Below are positions 7,705-15,650 of a stretch of 36,077 nucleotides of DNA, piece after piece (positions within the stretch are counted from its first letter, which is position 1; every line of letters begins with the position of its first letter). The position numbers and the translations under genes were made by a program. A model generated the notes under the pieces. It saw only the letters and a program-made list of their open reading frames with translations. It had not been told where the DNA came from and made no database searches. Source of the stretch: Colimorpha sp045597945 (GTDB lineage: Bacteria > Bacteroidota > Bacteroidia > Bacteroidales > P3); assembly GCA_045597945.1 (NCBI GenBank), contig JAZLLD010000064.1:1-36077 (forward strand). Reading direction: 5' to 3'.

Positions 7705-9150
7705 ATGAAACTATTAGATATAATAAAAGGAATAACGCCACTGATGCCGGTTGACCTCAACCCCGAGGTCGGCAACATCTGCTTCGACTCGCGCAAGGCG
7801 GGCCAGGGCAGTTGCTTTGTGGCCCAGGTAGGCACCAAGGTGGATGGACACGCCTATATCGACGCCACCATCAAGGCGGGCGCAGTGGCCGTGGTGTGCC
7901 AGCGGATGCCCCAGAACAAAGAGGCGGGCGTTGCCTATGTGGTGGTGGAGAACAGCGATTTGGCGCTGGGCATCATGGCCGACAACTTCTTTGGCCATCC
8001 CTCGCGCCAGCTGAAGCTGGTGGGCATCACGGGCACCAATGGCAAGACCACCACCGTCACCCTGCTTCATCGCATGTTCCGCCAGCATGGCTATCATGTG
8101 GGACTGCTTTCCACCATCGTGAACAAGATCGACGAGACAGAGTTCCCTTCCACCCACACCACCCCCGACGCTATTGCGCTCAACAGCCTGCTGCGCCAGA
8201 TGGTGGATGCCGGCTGCCAGTATGCCTTCATGGAGGTGAGCAGCCATTCTGCCCAGCAGCACCGCATCGGCGGGCTGACCTTTGCCGGCGGTATCTTTAG
8301 CAATATCACCCACGACCATCTCGATTTCCACAAGACCATGGCCAACTATATAGCCGCCAAGAAGATGTTCTTCGACGCGCTTCCTTCCACGGCTTTTGCG
8401 CTCACCAATGTCGACGATAAGAACGGCATGGTCATGGTTCAGAACACCAAGGCGCAGGTGAAGACCTACAGCCTCAACCGTATGGCCGACTTCCGCTGCA
8501 AGGTGGTGGAGGACACCTTCCAGGGCATGCTGTTGGACCTAGACGGACAAGAAGTCTGGACCCGCCTGGTGGGCCGCTTCAACGGCTATAACCTCACGGC
8601 CATCTATGCGGCTGCCGTGCTCTGCGGTATAGCGCCTGCCGAGGCTCGCCGGCTTCTCAGCACCCTCGAGGCTGCCGATGGCCGCTTCCAATACGTTTCG
8701 GGCAAGGACATCACCGCCATTGTCGATTATGCCCATACGCCCGATGCGCTGGAGAACGTGCTGCAGACCATCAACCACATCCGCCGACCGGGCCAGATGC
8801 TCTGCACCGTGGTGGGTTGCGGTGGCGACCGCGACGCCACCAAGCGCCCCGAGATGGCCAAGATTGCGTGCCAGATGAGCGACCGCCTGGTGCTCACCTC
8901 CGACAATCCCCGCACCGAAGACCCCGAAAAGATACTCGACGATATGGAGGCCGGCCTCTCTGCCGAACAGAAGTCGCAGGTGGCGAGAATCGCCGACCGC
9001 CGCCAGGCCATCAAGACCGCCATCATCATGGCTCGTCCCGGCGATATCGTGCTGGTGGCAGGCAAGGGGCACGAGAAGTACCAAGAAGTGAACGGAGTCA
9101 AGCATCATTTCGACGATGTGGAAGAACTACAAAAACTACTGAATAACTAA
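7705..9150 (+). CDS. murE: UDP-MurNAc-L-Ala-D-Glu:meso-DAP ligase MurE
   Basis: MurE adds the third stem-peptide residue to UDP-MurNAc-dipeptide using ATP in the cytoplasm. The 481 residues show the three Mur-ligase domains: an N-terminal UDP-binding domain, a central ATPase with the P-loop GITGTNGKTTT (108-117), the YIAAKK lysine region (about 215-220) and NITHDHLDFH, and a C-terminal domain with D400-N-P-R. DNPR is the known signature for meso-diaminopimelate selection, so the peptidoglycan is predicted to be of the DAP type. All active-site blocks are present, in contrast with the murD-like gene two positions downstream. Confidence 0.96.
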   Translation: MKLLDIIKGITPLMPVDLNPEVGNICFDSRKAGQGSCFVAQVGTKVDGHAYIDATIKAGAVAVVCQRMPQNKEAGVAYVVVENSDLALGIMADNFFGHPSRQLKLVGITGTNGKTTTVTLLHRMFRQHGYHVGLLSTIVNKIDETEFPSTHTTPDAIALNSLLRQMVDAGCQYAFMEVSSHSAQQHRIGGLTFAGGIFSNITHDHLDFHKTMANYIAAKKMFFDALPSTAFALTNVDDKNGMVMVQNTKAQVKTYSLNRMADFRCKVVEDTFQGMLLDLDGQEVWTRLVGRFNGYNLTAIYAAAVLCGIAPAEARRLLSTLEAADGRFQYVSGKDITAIVDYAHTPDALENVLQTINHIRRPGQMLCTVVGCGGDRDATKRPEMAKIACQMSDRLVLTSDNPRTEDPEKILDDMEAGLSAEQKSQVARIADRRQAIKTAIIMARPGDIVLVAGKGHEKYQEVNGVKHHFDDVEELQKLLNN

Positions 9151-9169
9151 CATAAAAATATAGAGAACC

Positions 9170-10342
9170 ATGTTATATTATCTTTTCGATTGGTTGGATA
9201 GGGCATTCGACATCCCCGGAGCGGGCGTGTTCCAGTACATCTCGTTCCGCGCCTCCATGTCGGCCATCACCTCGCTGGCGATCATGCTCCTCTGTGGCAA
9301 GCCCTTCATACGCTACATCAAGCGCAAGTCCATTGGCGAGACCGTTCGCAACCTCGGCCTCGAGGGACAGAAAGAGAAAGAAGGCACACCCACCATGGGA
9401 GGCCTGCTGATACTTTCGGCCATCGTAGTCCCCACGCTGCTGTTTGCCAAACTGAACAACATATACGTGATCACCATGCTCATCACCACCGTTTGGCTGG
9501 GCTTGTTCGGCTTTATCGACGACTACATCAAGGTATTTAAGAAGAACAAAGAAGGCATGCCCGGCAAATACAAAGTTGTGGGACAAGTGGTCCTCGGCCT
9601 CGGCGTGGGTCTGCTGTTGTCGTTCCATCCCGATGTGGCCTCTACCAAGACCACCATTCCCTTTGTGAAGGGCAACGAGTTCGACTATGCGTGGATTATC
9701 AGCTGGATGGGCGACTGGACCCAGAACTGGGTGTGGCTGGTGTATGTGCTGGTGGCCATCTTTGTGGTGACGGCCGTGTCCAACGCCTCCAACCTTACCG
9801 ACGGCATCGACGGTTTGGCAACCAGTACGGCTGGCATCATCGGCGGCGCATTGGCCATTCTGGCATGGCTGTCGGGCAATATCGTTATGTCTAACTACTT
9901 GAATATCGTGTACTTGAATAATATTGGCGAGCTCACCGTCTTCATCACAGCCTTTGTAGGTGCCTGCTTGGGATTTCTCTGGTTCAACACCTTCCCGGCC
10001 GAAGTGTTCATGGGCGACACCGGTTCGCTGGCCTTGGGCGGCATCATCGCCGTTTTCGCCTTGCTGATTCGCAAAGAGCTGCTCCTTCCTGTGCTTTGCG
10101 GCATTTATCTGGTCGAAGACTTCTCGGTCATCTGGCAGACCCAGAGCTGCAAGTGGTACCGTCGCCGGCACAAGCTGCCGGCCGGGCAACTGGTGCCGGT
10201 GGAGAAGAGGCCTTTCCTCATGACCCCCATCCATCACCACTTCCAGCGCAAGGGAGTGCCCGAGGCCAAAATCGTTCAACGTTTCGCCATCATCGGCATT
10301 CTGCTGGCCATCATCAGCATCGTAACACTGAAACTCAGATAA
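9170..10342 (+). CDS. mraY: Phospho-N-acetylmuramoyl-pentapeptide transferase MraY
   Basis: MraY transfers phospho-MurNAc-pentapeptide to undecaprenyl phosphate, forming lipid I at the inner membrane. The 390-residue protein has about ten membrane segments. Its signature cytoplasmic motifs are visible: TPTMGG near residue 75, FIDDYIKVFKKNKEGMPGKYK, SNASNLTDGIDGLA, FPAEVFMGDTGSLALGG and the C-terminal MTPIHHHFQRKG. The start ATG 9170 lies 19 nt after murE. Active-site Asp residues of the DDY and MGDTGS blocks are intact. Confidence 0.97.
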   Translation: MLYYLFDWLDRAFDIPGAGVFQYISFRASMSAITSLAIMLLCGKPFIRYIKRKSIGETVRNLGLEGQKEKEGTPTMGGLLILSAIVVPTLLFAKLNNIYVITMLITTVWLGLFGFIDDYIKVFKKNKEGMPGKYKVVGQVVLGLGVGLLLSFHPDVASTKTTIPFVKGNEFDYAWIISWMGDWTQNWVWLVYVLVAIFVVTAVSNASNLTDGIDGLATSTAGIIGGALAILAWLSGNIVMSNYLNIVYLNNIGELTVFITAFVGACLGFLWFNTFPAEVFMGDTGSLALGGIIAVFALLIRKELLLPVLCGIYLVEDFSVIWQTQSCKWYRRRHKLPAGQLVPVEKRPFLMTPIHHHFQRKGVPEAKIVQRFAIIGILLAIISIVTLKLR

Positions 10343-10371
10343 CAATCACCGTCAAAAACAACTTCGATATA

Positions 10372-10911
10372 ATGAGCATAGAATTATTCGCAACCCAGGG
10401 TCGCGACCGCGTGCACAACGGTCTGGCCGCTGTCGACTCAGTCAAACTCCGTCAGATGCGCAACAACGGCCTGCGCTCCTGCTTCTCCCGCATGGAGGAA
10501 GCCTCCTACCGCATGGAATACGTGGCCCGCATCTATGGCAAAGAATTTGTTAACGACGCTGCCGCCCGTAGCGTCAACGCCACCTGGTACACCCTTGAGA
10601 ACACCGAAGGCAACATCATCTGGATTGCCTTTGGTGGCGACAGTCAGGCCGACTACCAGCGTCTGCGTGCCCTCGCCCTGCGCAAGGTGCACATGCTGAT
10701 ATGCGTGGGTGCCGACACCGCCGATCTACATGCCGCCTTCGACTCCGTGATCCCCGTGGTCAAGGATGCCGACAGTATTGCTACGGCCGAACATCAGGCC
10801 TGCTACAGCACCTTGGAGAATGCCAAGGTAGTGTTCTCTCCGGCCACCCCTCAGGGACTCGACGACGAGACAGCTGGCCGCATATTCCGTCATCAAGTAA
10901 ACGAACTCTAA
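10372..10911 (+). CDS. Truncated, degenerate MurD relative (C-terminal domain only)
   Basis: This 179-residue ORF occupies the place where Bacteroidota encode full-length MurD (about 440-450 aa). From about residue 40 on it follows the MurD C-terminal (substrate) domain: RMEYVARIYGKEFVNDAAARSVNATWYTLE parallels HR.E.V..I.GV.YINDSKATNVN.T..ALE, then IIWIAFGGDSQADY parallels WI.GG.DKG.DY, VHMLICVGAD parallels VKA.ICLG.D, and VVFSPATPQGLDD parallels VLLSPACASFD. The N-terminal UDP-binding and central ATPase domains are absent. The SKATN lysine is lost (DAAARS) and SPACAS is replaced. It cannot be an active ligase as it stands. The ORF is uninterrupted with codon use like its neighbours, 29 nt after mraY and 6 nt before ftsW, so it looks maintained rather than dead. 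Residues 1-40 are unrecognised. Function unknown. Confidence 0.85.
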   Translation: MSIELFATQGRDRVHNGLAAVDSVKLRQMRNNGLRSCFSRMEEASYRMEYVARIYGKEFVNDAAARSVNATWYTLENTEGNIIWIAFGGDSQADYQRLRALALRKVHMLICVGADTADLHAAFDSVIPVVKDADSIATAEHQACYSTLENAKVVFSPATPQGLDDETAGRIFRHQVNEL

Positions 10912-10917
10912 TCGTCT

Positions 10918-12108
10918 ATGAAGAAAAAAAGGGTATTGCTTCCTGGAGATAAGCCGCTGTGGGTCGTACTCTTCCTGCTGAGCATCATCTCGCTTGTATC
11001 GGTCTATACCACCGTGGGGCTTGTTGCTGCCAGCAAGGATGGTACAACACCTACCGACGAATTCCTCAAGCACCTGTTCTTTGTTGTCCTTACTTATGCC
11101 CTTGCTATCGTTGTTCCTCGAGTTAACTATCGTTTGTTCCAGAAGTCTTCCTCGGTGCTGTACGTCTTGGCATTGGGATCGCTGGTGTATGTGATTGTTA
11201 CCCATGGTCTGCGATGGGCCAATTTTTGGGGGGTTCGGTTCCAGCCTTCTGAGTTTGCCAAAGTTTTGGTGATCATGTATATGGCTAGTGTGGTGGTGAA
11301 GTATCGTGACAAAATCATCAATAACAAGGCACTCATGATGCTATATATCGTGCCAGCATTGCCGTGTTTTCTCATCCTGGGTGCCAACCTCTCAACGGCT
11401 GTACTGCTTTTCCTGACATGCTTCATCATGGTTTTCTTCGGCGGTGTGAACGATCGTCTTTGGCTAAAACATCTGTCGGTTTTGTTAGTAGTGGGTGTGC
11501 TGGGTATTATCCTTTTAATTCATTTCGGCGCTGATGCCGATGTGGCACGCTCTGCTACGTGGGGTCATCGTTTCCAGACCTGGCTGAGCCACGATTATGA
11601 TCAGCTTACCCAGGAAAACATGGCTCGTATGGCAATTGCTCGCGGAGGCCTGACGGGTGCGGGTATCGGCAGTACGATTCATGGCCGACTGATGACCGAG
11701 TCGCACAACGACTTTATCTTTGCCATCATATTGGAAGAGGGTGGCTTATTGTGGGGAATTGTTGTGTTTCTGCTGTATGCAATCTTCTTTTATCGGTGCA
11801 TCAGCATTGCGTCATGTTGCTCTGGTGCTTATGGAGGATTGGTTGTGGCCGGATTGGGTACGCTTATCTTCTTGCAGGCTATGGTCAATATGTCGGTGGC
11901 GGTAGGACTGATGCCTGTGACAGGTCAGACACTCCCTTTTATCAGCTATGGTGGTTCGGCTTATTTGTTTTTGGGCTTTGGATTTATGGTCATTCAGTCT
12001 GTTGCCCACGATAATAACAAAAAACAACTTGCGGCCCAGGCTGAGGAGGACGCCCTCCAGTCACAAGATGTAGTGCAGGAAATAAATAAAGAACAAGTTG
12101 TTAAATGA
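10918..12108 (+). CDS. ftsW: Septal peptidoglycan glycosyltransferase FtsW
   Basis: FtsW is a SEDS-family polymerase that strings lipid II into glycan at the septum, paired with FtsI. The 396 residues contain about ten membrane segments with SEDS landmarks: ANFWGVRFQPSEFAKV, NLSTAVLLF, the conserved ARGGLTGAGIGST and ESHNDFIFAIILEEGGLLWG blocks and the late TGQTLPFISYGGSA motif. It starts 6 nt after the MurD-like ORF. The C-terminal tail is polar and acidic (about 365-396). The stop TGA overlaps an ATG (ATGA at 12105) that opens a small ORF. Confidence 0.96.
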   Translation: MKKKRVLLPGDKPLWVVLFLLSIISLVSVYTTVGLVAASKDGTTPTDEFLKHLFFVVLTYALAIVVPRVNYRLFQKSSSVLYVLALGSLVYVIVTHGLRWANFWGVRFQPSEFAKVLVIMYMASVVVKYRDKIINNKALMMLYIVPALPCFLILGANLSTAVLLFLTCFIMVFFGGVNDRLWLKHLSVLLVVGVLGIILLIHFGADADVARSATWGHRFQTWLSHDYDQLTQENMARMAIARGGLTGAGIGSTIHGRLMTESHNDFIFAIILEEGGLLWGIVVFLLYAIFFYRCISIASCCSGAYGGLVVAGLGTLIFLQAMVNMSVAVGLMPVTGQTLPFISYGGSAYLFLGFGFMVIQSVAHDNNKKQLAAQAEEDALQSQDVVQEINKEQVVK

Positions 12109-12203
12109 GTTATGCCTCATACAGAATCGCTGAACCGGGGCTTATGAGCAAAGTGGATAATAAGCAGTCGCAGAAAAGTAAAACAAACAAGCAGGATAAA
12201 TAA
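12105..12203 (+). CDS. Possible 32-aa basic peptide coupled to ftsW
   Basis: The start overlaps the ftsW stop codon in an ATGA arrangement, the hallmark of translational coupling. The predicted product begins MSYASYRIAEPGLMSK and ends in a Lys/Gln/Asn-rich tail. It has no membrane segment and no recognised domain. It fills most of the 122-nt ftsW-murG gap. It could equally be chance: the stretch is short and the tail is low-complexity. Confidence 0.3.
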   Translation: MSYASYRIAEPGLMSKVDNKQSQKSKTNKQDK

Positions 12204-12230
12204 TAATATTGATAATAAATATATCTAGAT

Positions 12231-13343
12231 ATGAAAGCAATCGTTAGTGGTGGAGGCAGTGGCGGACACATTTTTCCCGCAGTGGCAATAGCCAATGCTA
12301 TCAAGGCTCGTCATGCCGACGCGGAGATACTCTTTGTCGGTGCAGAAGGCCGTATGGAGATGGAAAAGGTGCCGGCTGCCGGATACGAGATTAAAGGCCT
12401 GCCTATAGCGGGTCTTCAGCGTCAGCTCACCCTGGAGAACATCATCAAAAATCTCCAGCTGCCGTACAAAGTATTGCGCAGCCGATACCTGGTGCGTAAT
12501 ATCATCCGCCAGTTTGACCCCGACATCGTCATTGGCGTGGGCGGTTTTGCCAGTGAGCCGACTCTCAAGGTGGCCTCGCAGATGGGTTATACCACCCTCC
12601 TTCAGGAGCAGAACTCCTATGCAGGACTCACCAATAAGACCTTGGCTAAGTCTGCTGCCACCATCTGTGTGGCTTACGAAGGAATGGATCGGTTCTTCCC
12701 TGCCGATAAAATCGTATATACGGGCAATCCCGTCCGTGCCGATATTGAGCAAATGAGTGCCACTCGACAGGAAGGGTGCGACCAATTTGGCGTCGATTCG
12801 TCAAAACCTGTGATTCTTTCGGTTGGCGGAAGCCTTGGCGCTCGTAGCATCAATCGTATGATATTGTCCAACCTACAGTTCTTCCAACAGAACAATGTCC
12901 AGATTATCTGGCAGACAGGTCGTTGGATGTACGAGGAGGCAAAGAATGCTGTGGCTGCGGCCGGAGTGGAAGATTGGGTCAAAGTTCACCAGTTCATCAA
13001 CCGTATGGATTTGGCCTACGCTGCGTCCGACGTAGTTGTCTCGCGTGCAGGAGCTATCGCTATCTCCGAATTGTGCCTCGTTGGCAAGCCTGTCATCCTC
13101 ATCCCTTCGCCCAACGTGGCCGAGGACCATCAGACCAAGAATGCGATGGCGCTGGTGGCAAAGGGAGCGGCATTGATTGTCAAGGACGACAGATGCGCCG
13201 CGCAAGGCTTGCCAATTGCGTTGGATTTGCTTCGCCATCCCGACCGACAGGAGCAGATGAGTGCCGCCATCCGTGCTATGGCTTCGCCTCATGCGGCAGA
13301 AAAGATTGTTGACCAGATTGACAAGTTGATTATGAACAAATAG
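12231..13343 (+). CDS. murG: UDP-GlcNAc:lipid I N-acetylglucosaminyltransferase MurG
   Basis: MurG is a peripheral GT-B (GT28) enzyme that adds GlcNAc to lipid I, giving lipid II on the cytoplasmic face of the membrane. The 370-residue protein opens with the glycine-rich loop SGGGSGGHIFPA (6-17). It also has GVGGFASEPTLKVA, QEQNSYAGLTNK, the second G-loop SVGGSLGARSIN, and the donor-binding region SRAGAIAISELCLVGKPVILIPSPNVAEDHQTKNA. Its length is normal. Gaps of 122 nt to ftsW and 61 nt to murC are the widest in this part of the cluster. Confidence 0.96.
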   Translation: MKAIVSGGGSGGHIFPAVAIANAIKARHADAEILFVGAEGRMEMEKVPAAGYEIKGLPIAGLQRQLTLENIIKNLQLPYKVLRSRYLVRNIIRQFDPDIVIGVGGFASEPTLKVASQMGYTTLLQEQNSYAGLTNKTLAKSAATICVAYEGMDRFFPADKIVYTGNPVRADIEQMSATRQEGCDQFGVDSSKPVILSVGGSLGARSINRMILSNLQFFQQNNVQIIWQTGRWMYEEAKNAVAAAGVEDWVKVHQFINRMDLAYAASDVVVSRAGAIAISELCLVGKPVILIPSPNVAEDHQTKNAMALVAKGAALIVKDDRCAAQGLPIALDLLRHPDRQEQMSAAIRAMASPHAAEKIVDQIDKLIMNK

Positions 13344-13404
13344 CTCCTGCTAGTCGGCGGATGATACCGTTGGCACGGCAGAAGCTTGTAACAAGCAGAA
13401 CGAT

Positions 13405-14784
13405 ATGAACTACTACTTTCTTGGCATAGGTGGAATAGGGATGAGCGCCATCGCTCGTTTCTTCAACCAGAGAGGCGATGTGGTGAGCGGCTACGACCGC
13501 ACCGAGTCGCCCCTCACCCGGCAACTAGTGGCCGAGGGCATCAGTGTGCATTATGTCGACGACCCCTCGCTCATTCCCGCTGAGGTCGACCTTGTTGTCT
13601 ATACTCCGGCTGTTCCTGTCGAGACGGCCGAATTCCAGTATTTCGTGAACAAGGGCGTTCTTATGCAGAAACGGTCCCAGGTGCTGGGCGAACTCACGCG
13701 TGGCCGTAAGTGCATAGCCGTGGCCGGAACCCACGGCAAAACCTCCACCTCCAGTCTCGTGGCCCATGTTATGAGTCGCACTCCTATGGGGTGCAGCGCG
13801 TTCTTGGGTGGTATTGCCAAGAACTTCAACTCCAATATGGTGGTTGACACCAAAAGTGATTATGTGGTGGTTGAGGCCGACGAGTACGACCGCTCCTTCC
13901 TGCAGCTCCATCCTTATAGCGCGGTGATTACGGCAACTGATGCCGACCACTTGGATATCTATGGCACTCACGAGAACGTGATAGAGGCCTTCCGTCAGTT
14001 TGCCTCGCAGGTCGACCATCAGGGCTCTCTGATTCTCAAACTTGGTCTTCCCTTGGATGGCTGCCAAGAGGATTCTCATCACCATCACCATGACCACGGC
14101 TATGAGTCTCATGTCTCAACTTATTCTGCTCAGGATATGGAGGCTGACTACTACCCCTGGAACGTGCGCAATTACAAAGGTGATATTCTCTTTGACCTCC
14201 GCACACCTGATGGTGTGATCTATGATTTGCGTCTGCCCAATGCTAGTCTGTACAACGTGGAGAATGCGGTGGCCGCGGCCGCTGTGCTGCTCCGATTGGG
14301 CGTCACCCACGATGAGTTGCGCCAGGGATTTGCCACTTATGAGGGTGTGCTGCGCCGTTTTGACTATCGAATCAAAACTGACAAGCTGGTGATGATTGAC
14401 GACTATGCCCATCATCCTCAAGAAATTGCCGCGTGCTTGCAGAGTGTGCGTTATCTCTATCCGGGCCGACGTGTTGTGGGCGTTTTTCAGCCACATCTCT
14501 ATACTCGCACCCGCGATTTCGCCGACGAATTTGCCCAAGTTCTCTCCACTTTGGACGAGGTGGTGCTCATGCCCATCTATCCCGCACGAGAGCAACCCAT
14601 TTCAGGTGTTAACTCGTCGATGCTACTGCATAAGATACCGGGTATGTGCAAGTATCTCTGCAAGGCCGAGCAGGTGGTGGACCTCGTTCCGGCGCTTTTC
14701 CCCGATGTGGTTGTGACTATGGGGGCTGGTGATATCGACCGCATGGTCCCCCAGCTGGAAGCAGAACTTCGCAAGGGTTTATAA
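13405..14784 (+). CDS. murC: UDP-N-acetylmuramate:L-alanine ligase MurC, with His-rich insert
   Basis: MurC attaches L-Ala to UDP-MurNAc using ATP, the first committed stem-peptide step. The 459 residues have an N-terminal nucleotide-binding fold (GIGGIGMSAIA, 7-17), the central ATPase with AGTHGKTSTS (107-116), VEADEYDRSF and ATDADHLDIYG, and the C-terminal domain with DDYAHHPQEI (332-341) and FQPHLYTRTRDF. An unusual His-rich stretch sits at 225-231 (five His, Asp, His; bases 14077-14097) in a loop between the ATPase core and the following strand. The catalytic blocks are intact, so activity is expected. Confidence 0.96.
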   Translation: MNYYFLGIGGIGMSAIARFFNQRGDVVSGYDRTESPLTRQLVAEGISVHYVDDPSLIPAEVDLVVYTPAVPVETAEFQYFVNKGVLMQKRSQVLGELTRGRKCIAVAGTHGKTSTSSLVAHVMSRTPMGCSAFLGGIAKNFNSNMVVDTKSDYVVVEADEYDRSFLQLHPYSAVITATDADHLDIYGTHENVIEAFRQFASQVDHQGSLILKLGLPLDGCQEDSHHHHHDHGYESHVSTYSAQDMEADYYPWNVRNYKGDILFDLRTPDGVIYDLRLPNASLYNVENAVAAAAVLLRLGVTHDELRQGFATYEGVLRRFDYRIKTDKLVMIDDYAHHPQEIAACLQSVRYLYPGRRVVGVFQPHLYTRTRDFADEFAQVLSTLDEVVLMPIYPAREQPISGVNSSMLLHKIPGMCKYLCKAEQVVDLVPALFPDVVVTMGAGDIDRMVPQLEAELRKGL

Positions 14785-14899
14785 TATGTGTTGGATGAAT
14801 ATATCAGCAAGTCAGAACTTATTATACGCATAGTGGTTTATGGGTGGTTGAGGAATCAACCAGACAATAAAGCATAGAACATCAAAAGCAGATAGACCA

Positions 14900-15631
14900 A
14901 TGACTCGAAAAGGTAGAAATGTAATTTCCGTCGTCACCGTCATGCTCCTGGTGGGACTGCTGGTGGCTGCCAACGTGTGGCGCAGGCAGTCGCTCGTGAA
15001 GGATATCCGGGTTGAGATAGATTATTGTGAGGCCGACACGTTGGTGTCGTGCAGGCAGGTGGCTGCGCTGGTCCGCAATCAGATGCCCGAAATCTCCAGG
15101 CAACGGCTGGGCGACGTAGACCTCAAACGGGTGGAACAAGCTGCCGCTAAGTCGCCCTTCTTACGCAACTGCCAGGCTTCCACCTCCATTGGCGGGGCTG
15201 TGGTGGTGTATGCCGTGCAGCGCCGTCCGGTGATGCACGTCTGCGCCCAAGGGCAGGAATTCTATGTCGACGACCAAGGCTATCGTCTGCCCATGAGTCG
15301 CGCGGGTGCTTGCGATGTAATCGTGGCCAGCGGCTCTGTGCCATCCAAGGGAAAATGGCTGAAGCAGGTGTGGAATCTGGCTATGTATATCGACCAGCAT
15401 CCCGACTTTCGCCCTTTGTTCGACCAGATCTATCGATCGCCCCAGGGCGACCTCTACCTCACGCCCAAGCTGGGTTCGCATGTGGTTCAGATGGGCTCCG
15501 ACCAGGATTTGGATGCCAAGTTCCGCAACCTCATGGCTCTTTATTCTCGCGGTCTTTCGCAAGCTGGTTGGGATACCTATCGGCAGGTGAGCGTCAAATA
15601 TCGCGGACAGATTGTTTGTACAAAAAGATAA
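14900..15631 (+). CDS. ftsQ: Cell division protein FtsQ
   Basis: FtsQ is a bitopic divisome assembly protein that contacts FtsL. The 243-residue product has a short basic cytoplasmic tail, one membrane helix (about 10-28, VISVVTVMLLVGLLVAANVW) and a periplasmic region. The latter has a POTRA-like part (about 34-105, including RRPVMHVCAQGQEFYVDDQGYRLP) and a beta domain. FtsQ sequences diverge widely, so the call uses topology, the RRPVxxV...YxDxxGxxLP pattern and the slot between murC and ftsA. A 115-nt gap precedes it, and no ddl gene is present there. Confidence 0.88.
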   Translation: MTRKGRNVISVVTVMLLVGLLVAANVWRRQSLVKDIRVEIDYCEADTLVSCRQVAALVRNQMPEISRQRLGDVDLKRVEQAAAKSPFLRNCQASTSIGGAVVVYAVQRRPVMHVCAQGQEFYVDDQGYRLPMSRAGACDVIVASGSVPSKGKWLKQVWNLAMYIDQHPDFRPLFDQIYRSPQGDLYLTPKLGSHVVQMGSDQDLDAKFRNLMALYSRGLSQAGWDTYRQVSVKYRGQIVCTKR

Positions 15632-15650
15632 TAACTAAAAAAAATACATC

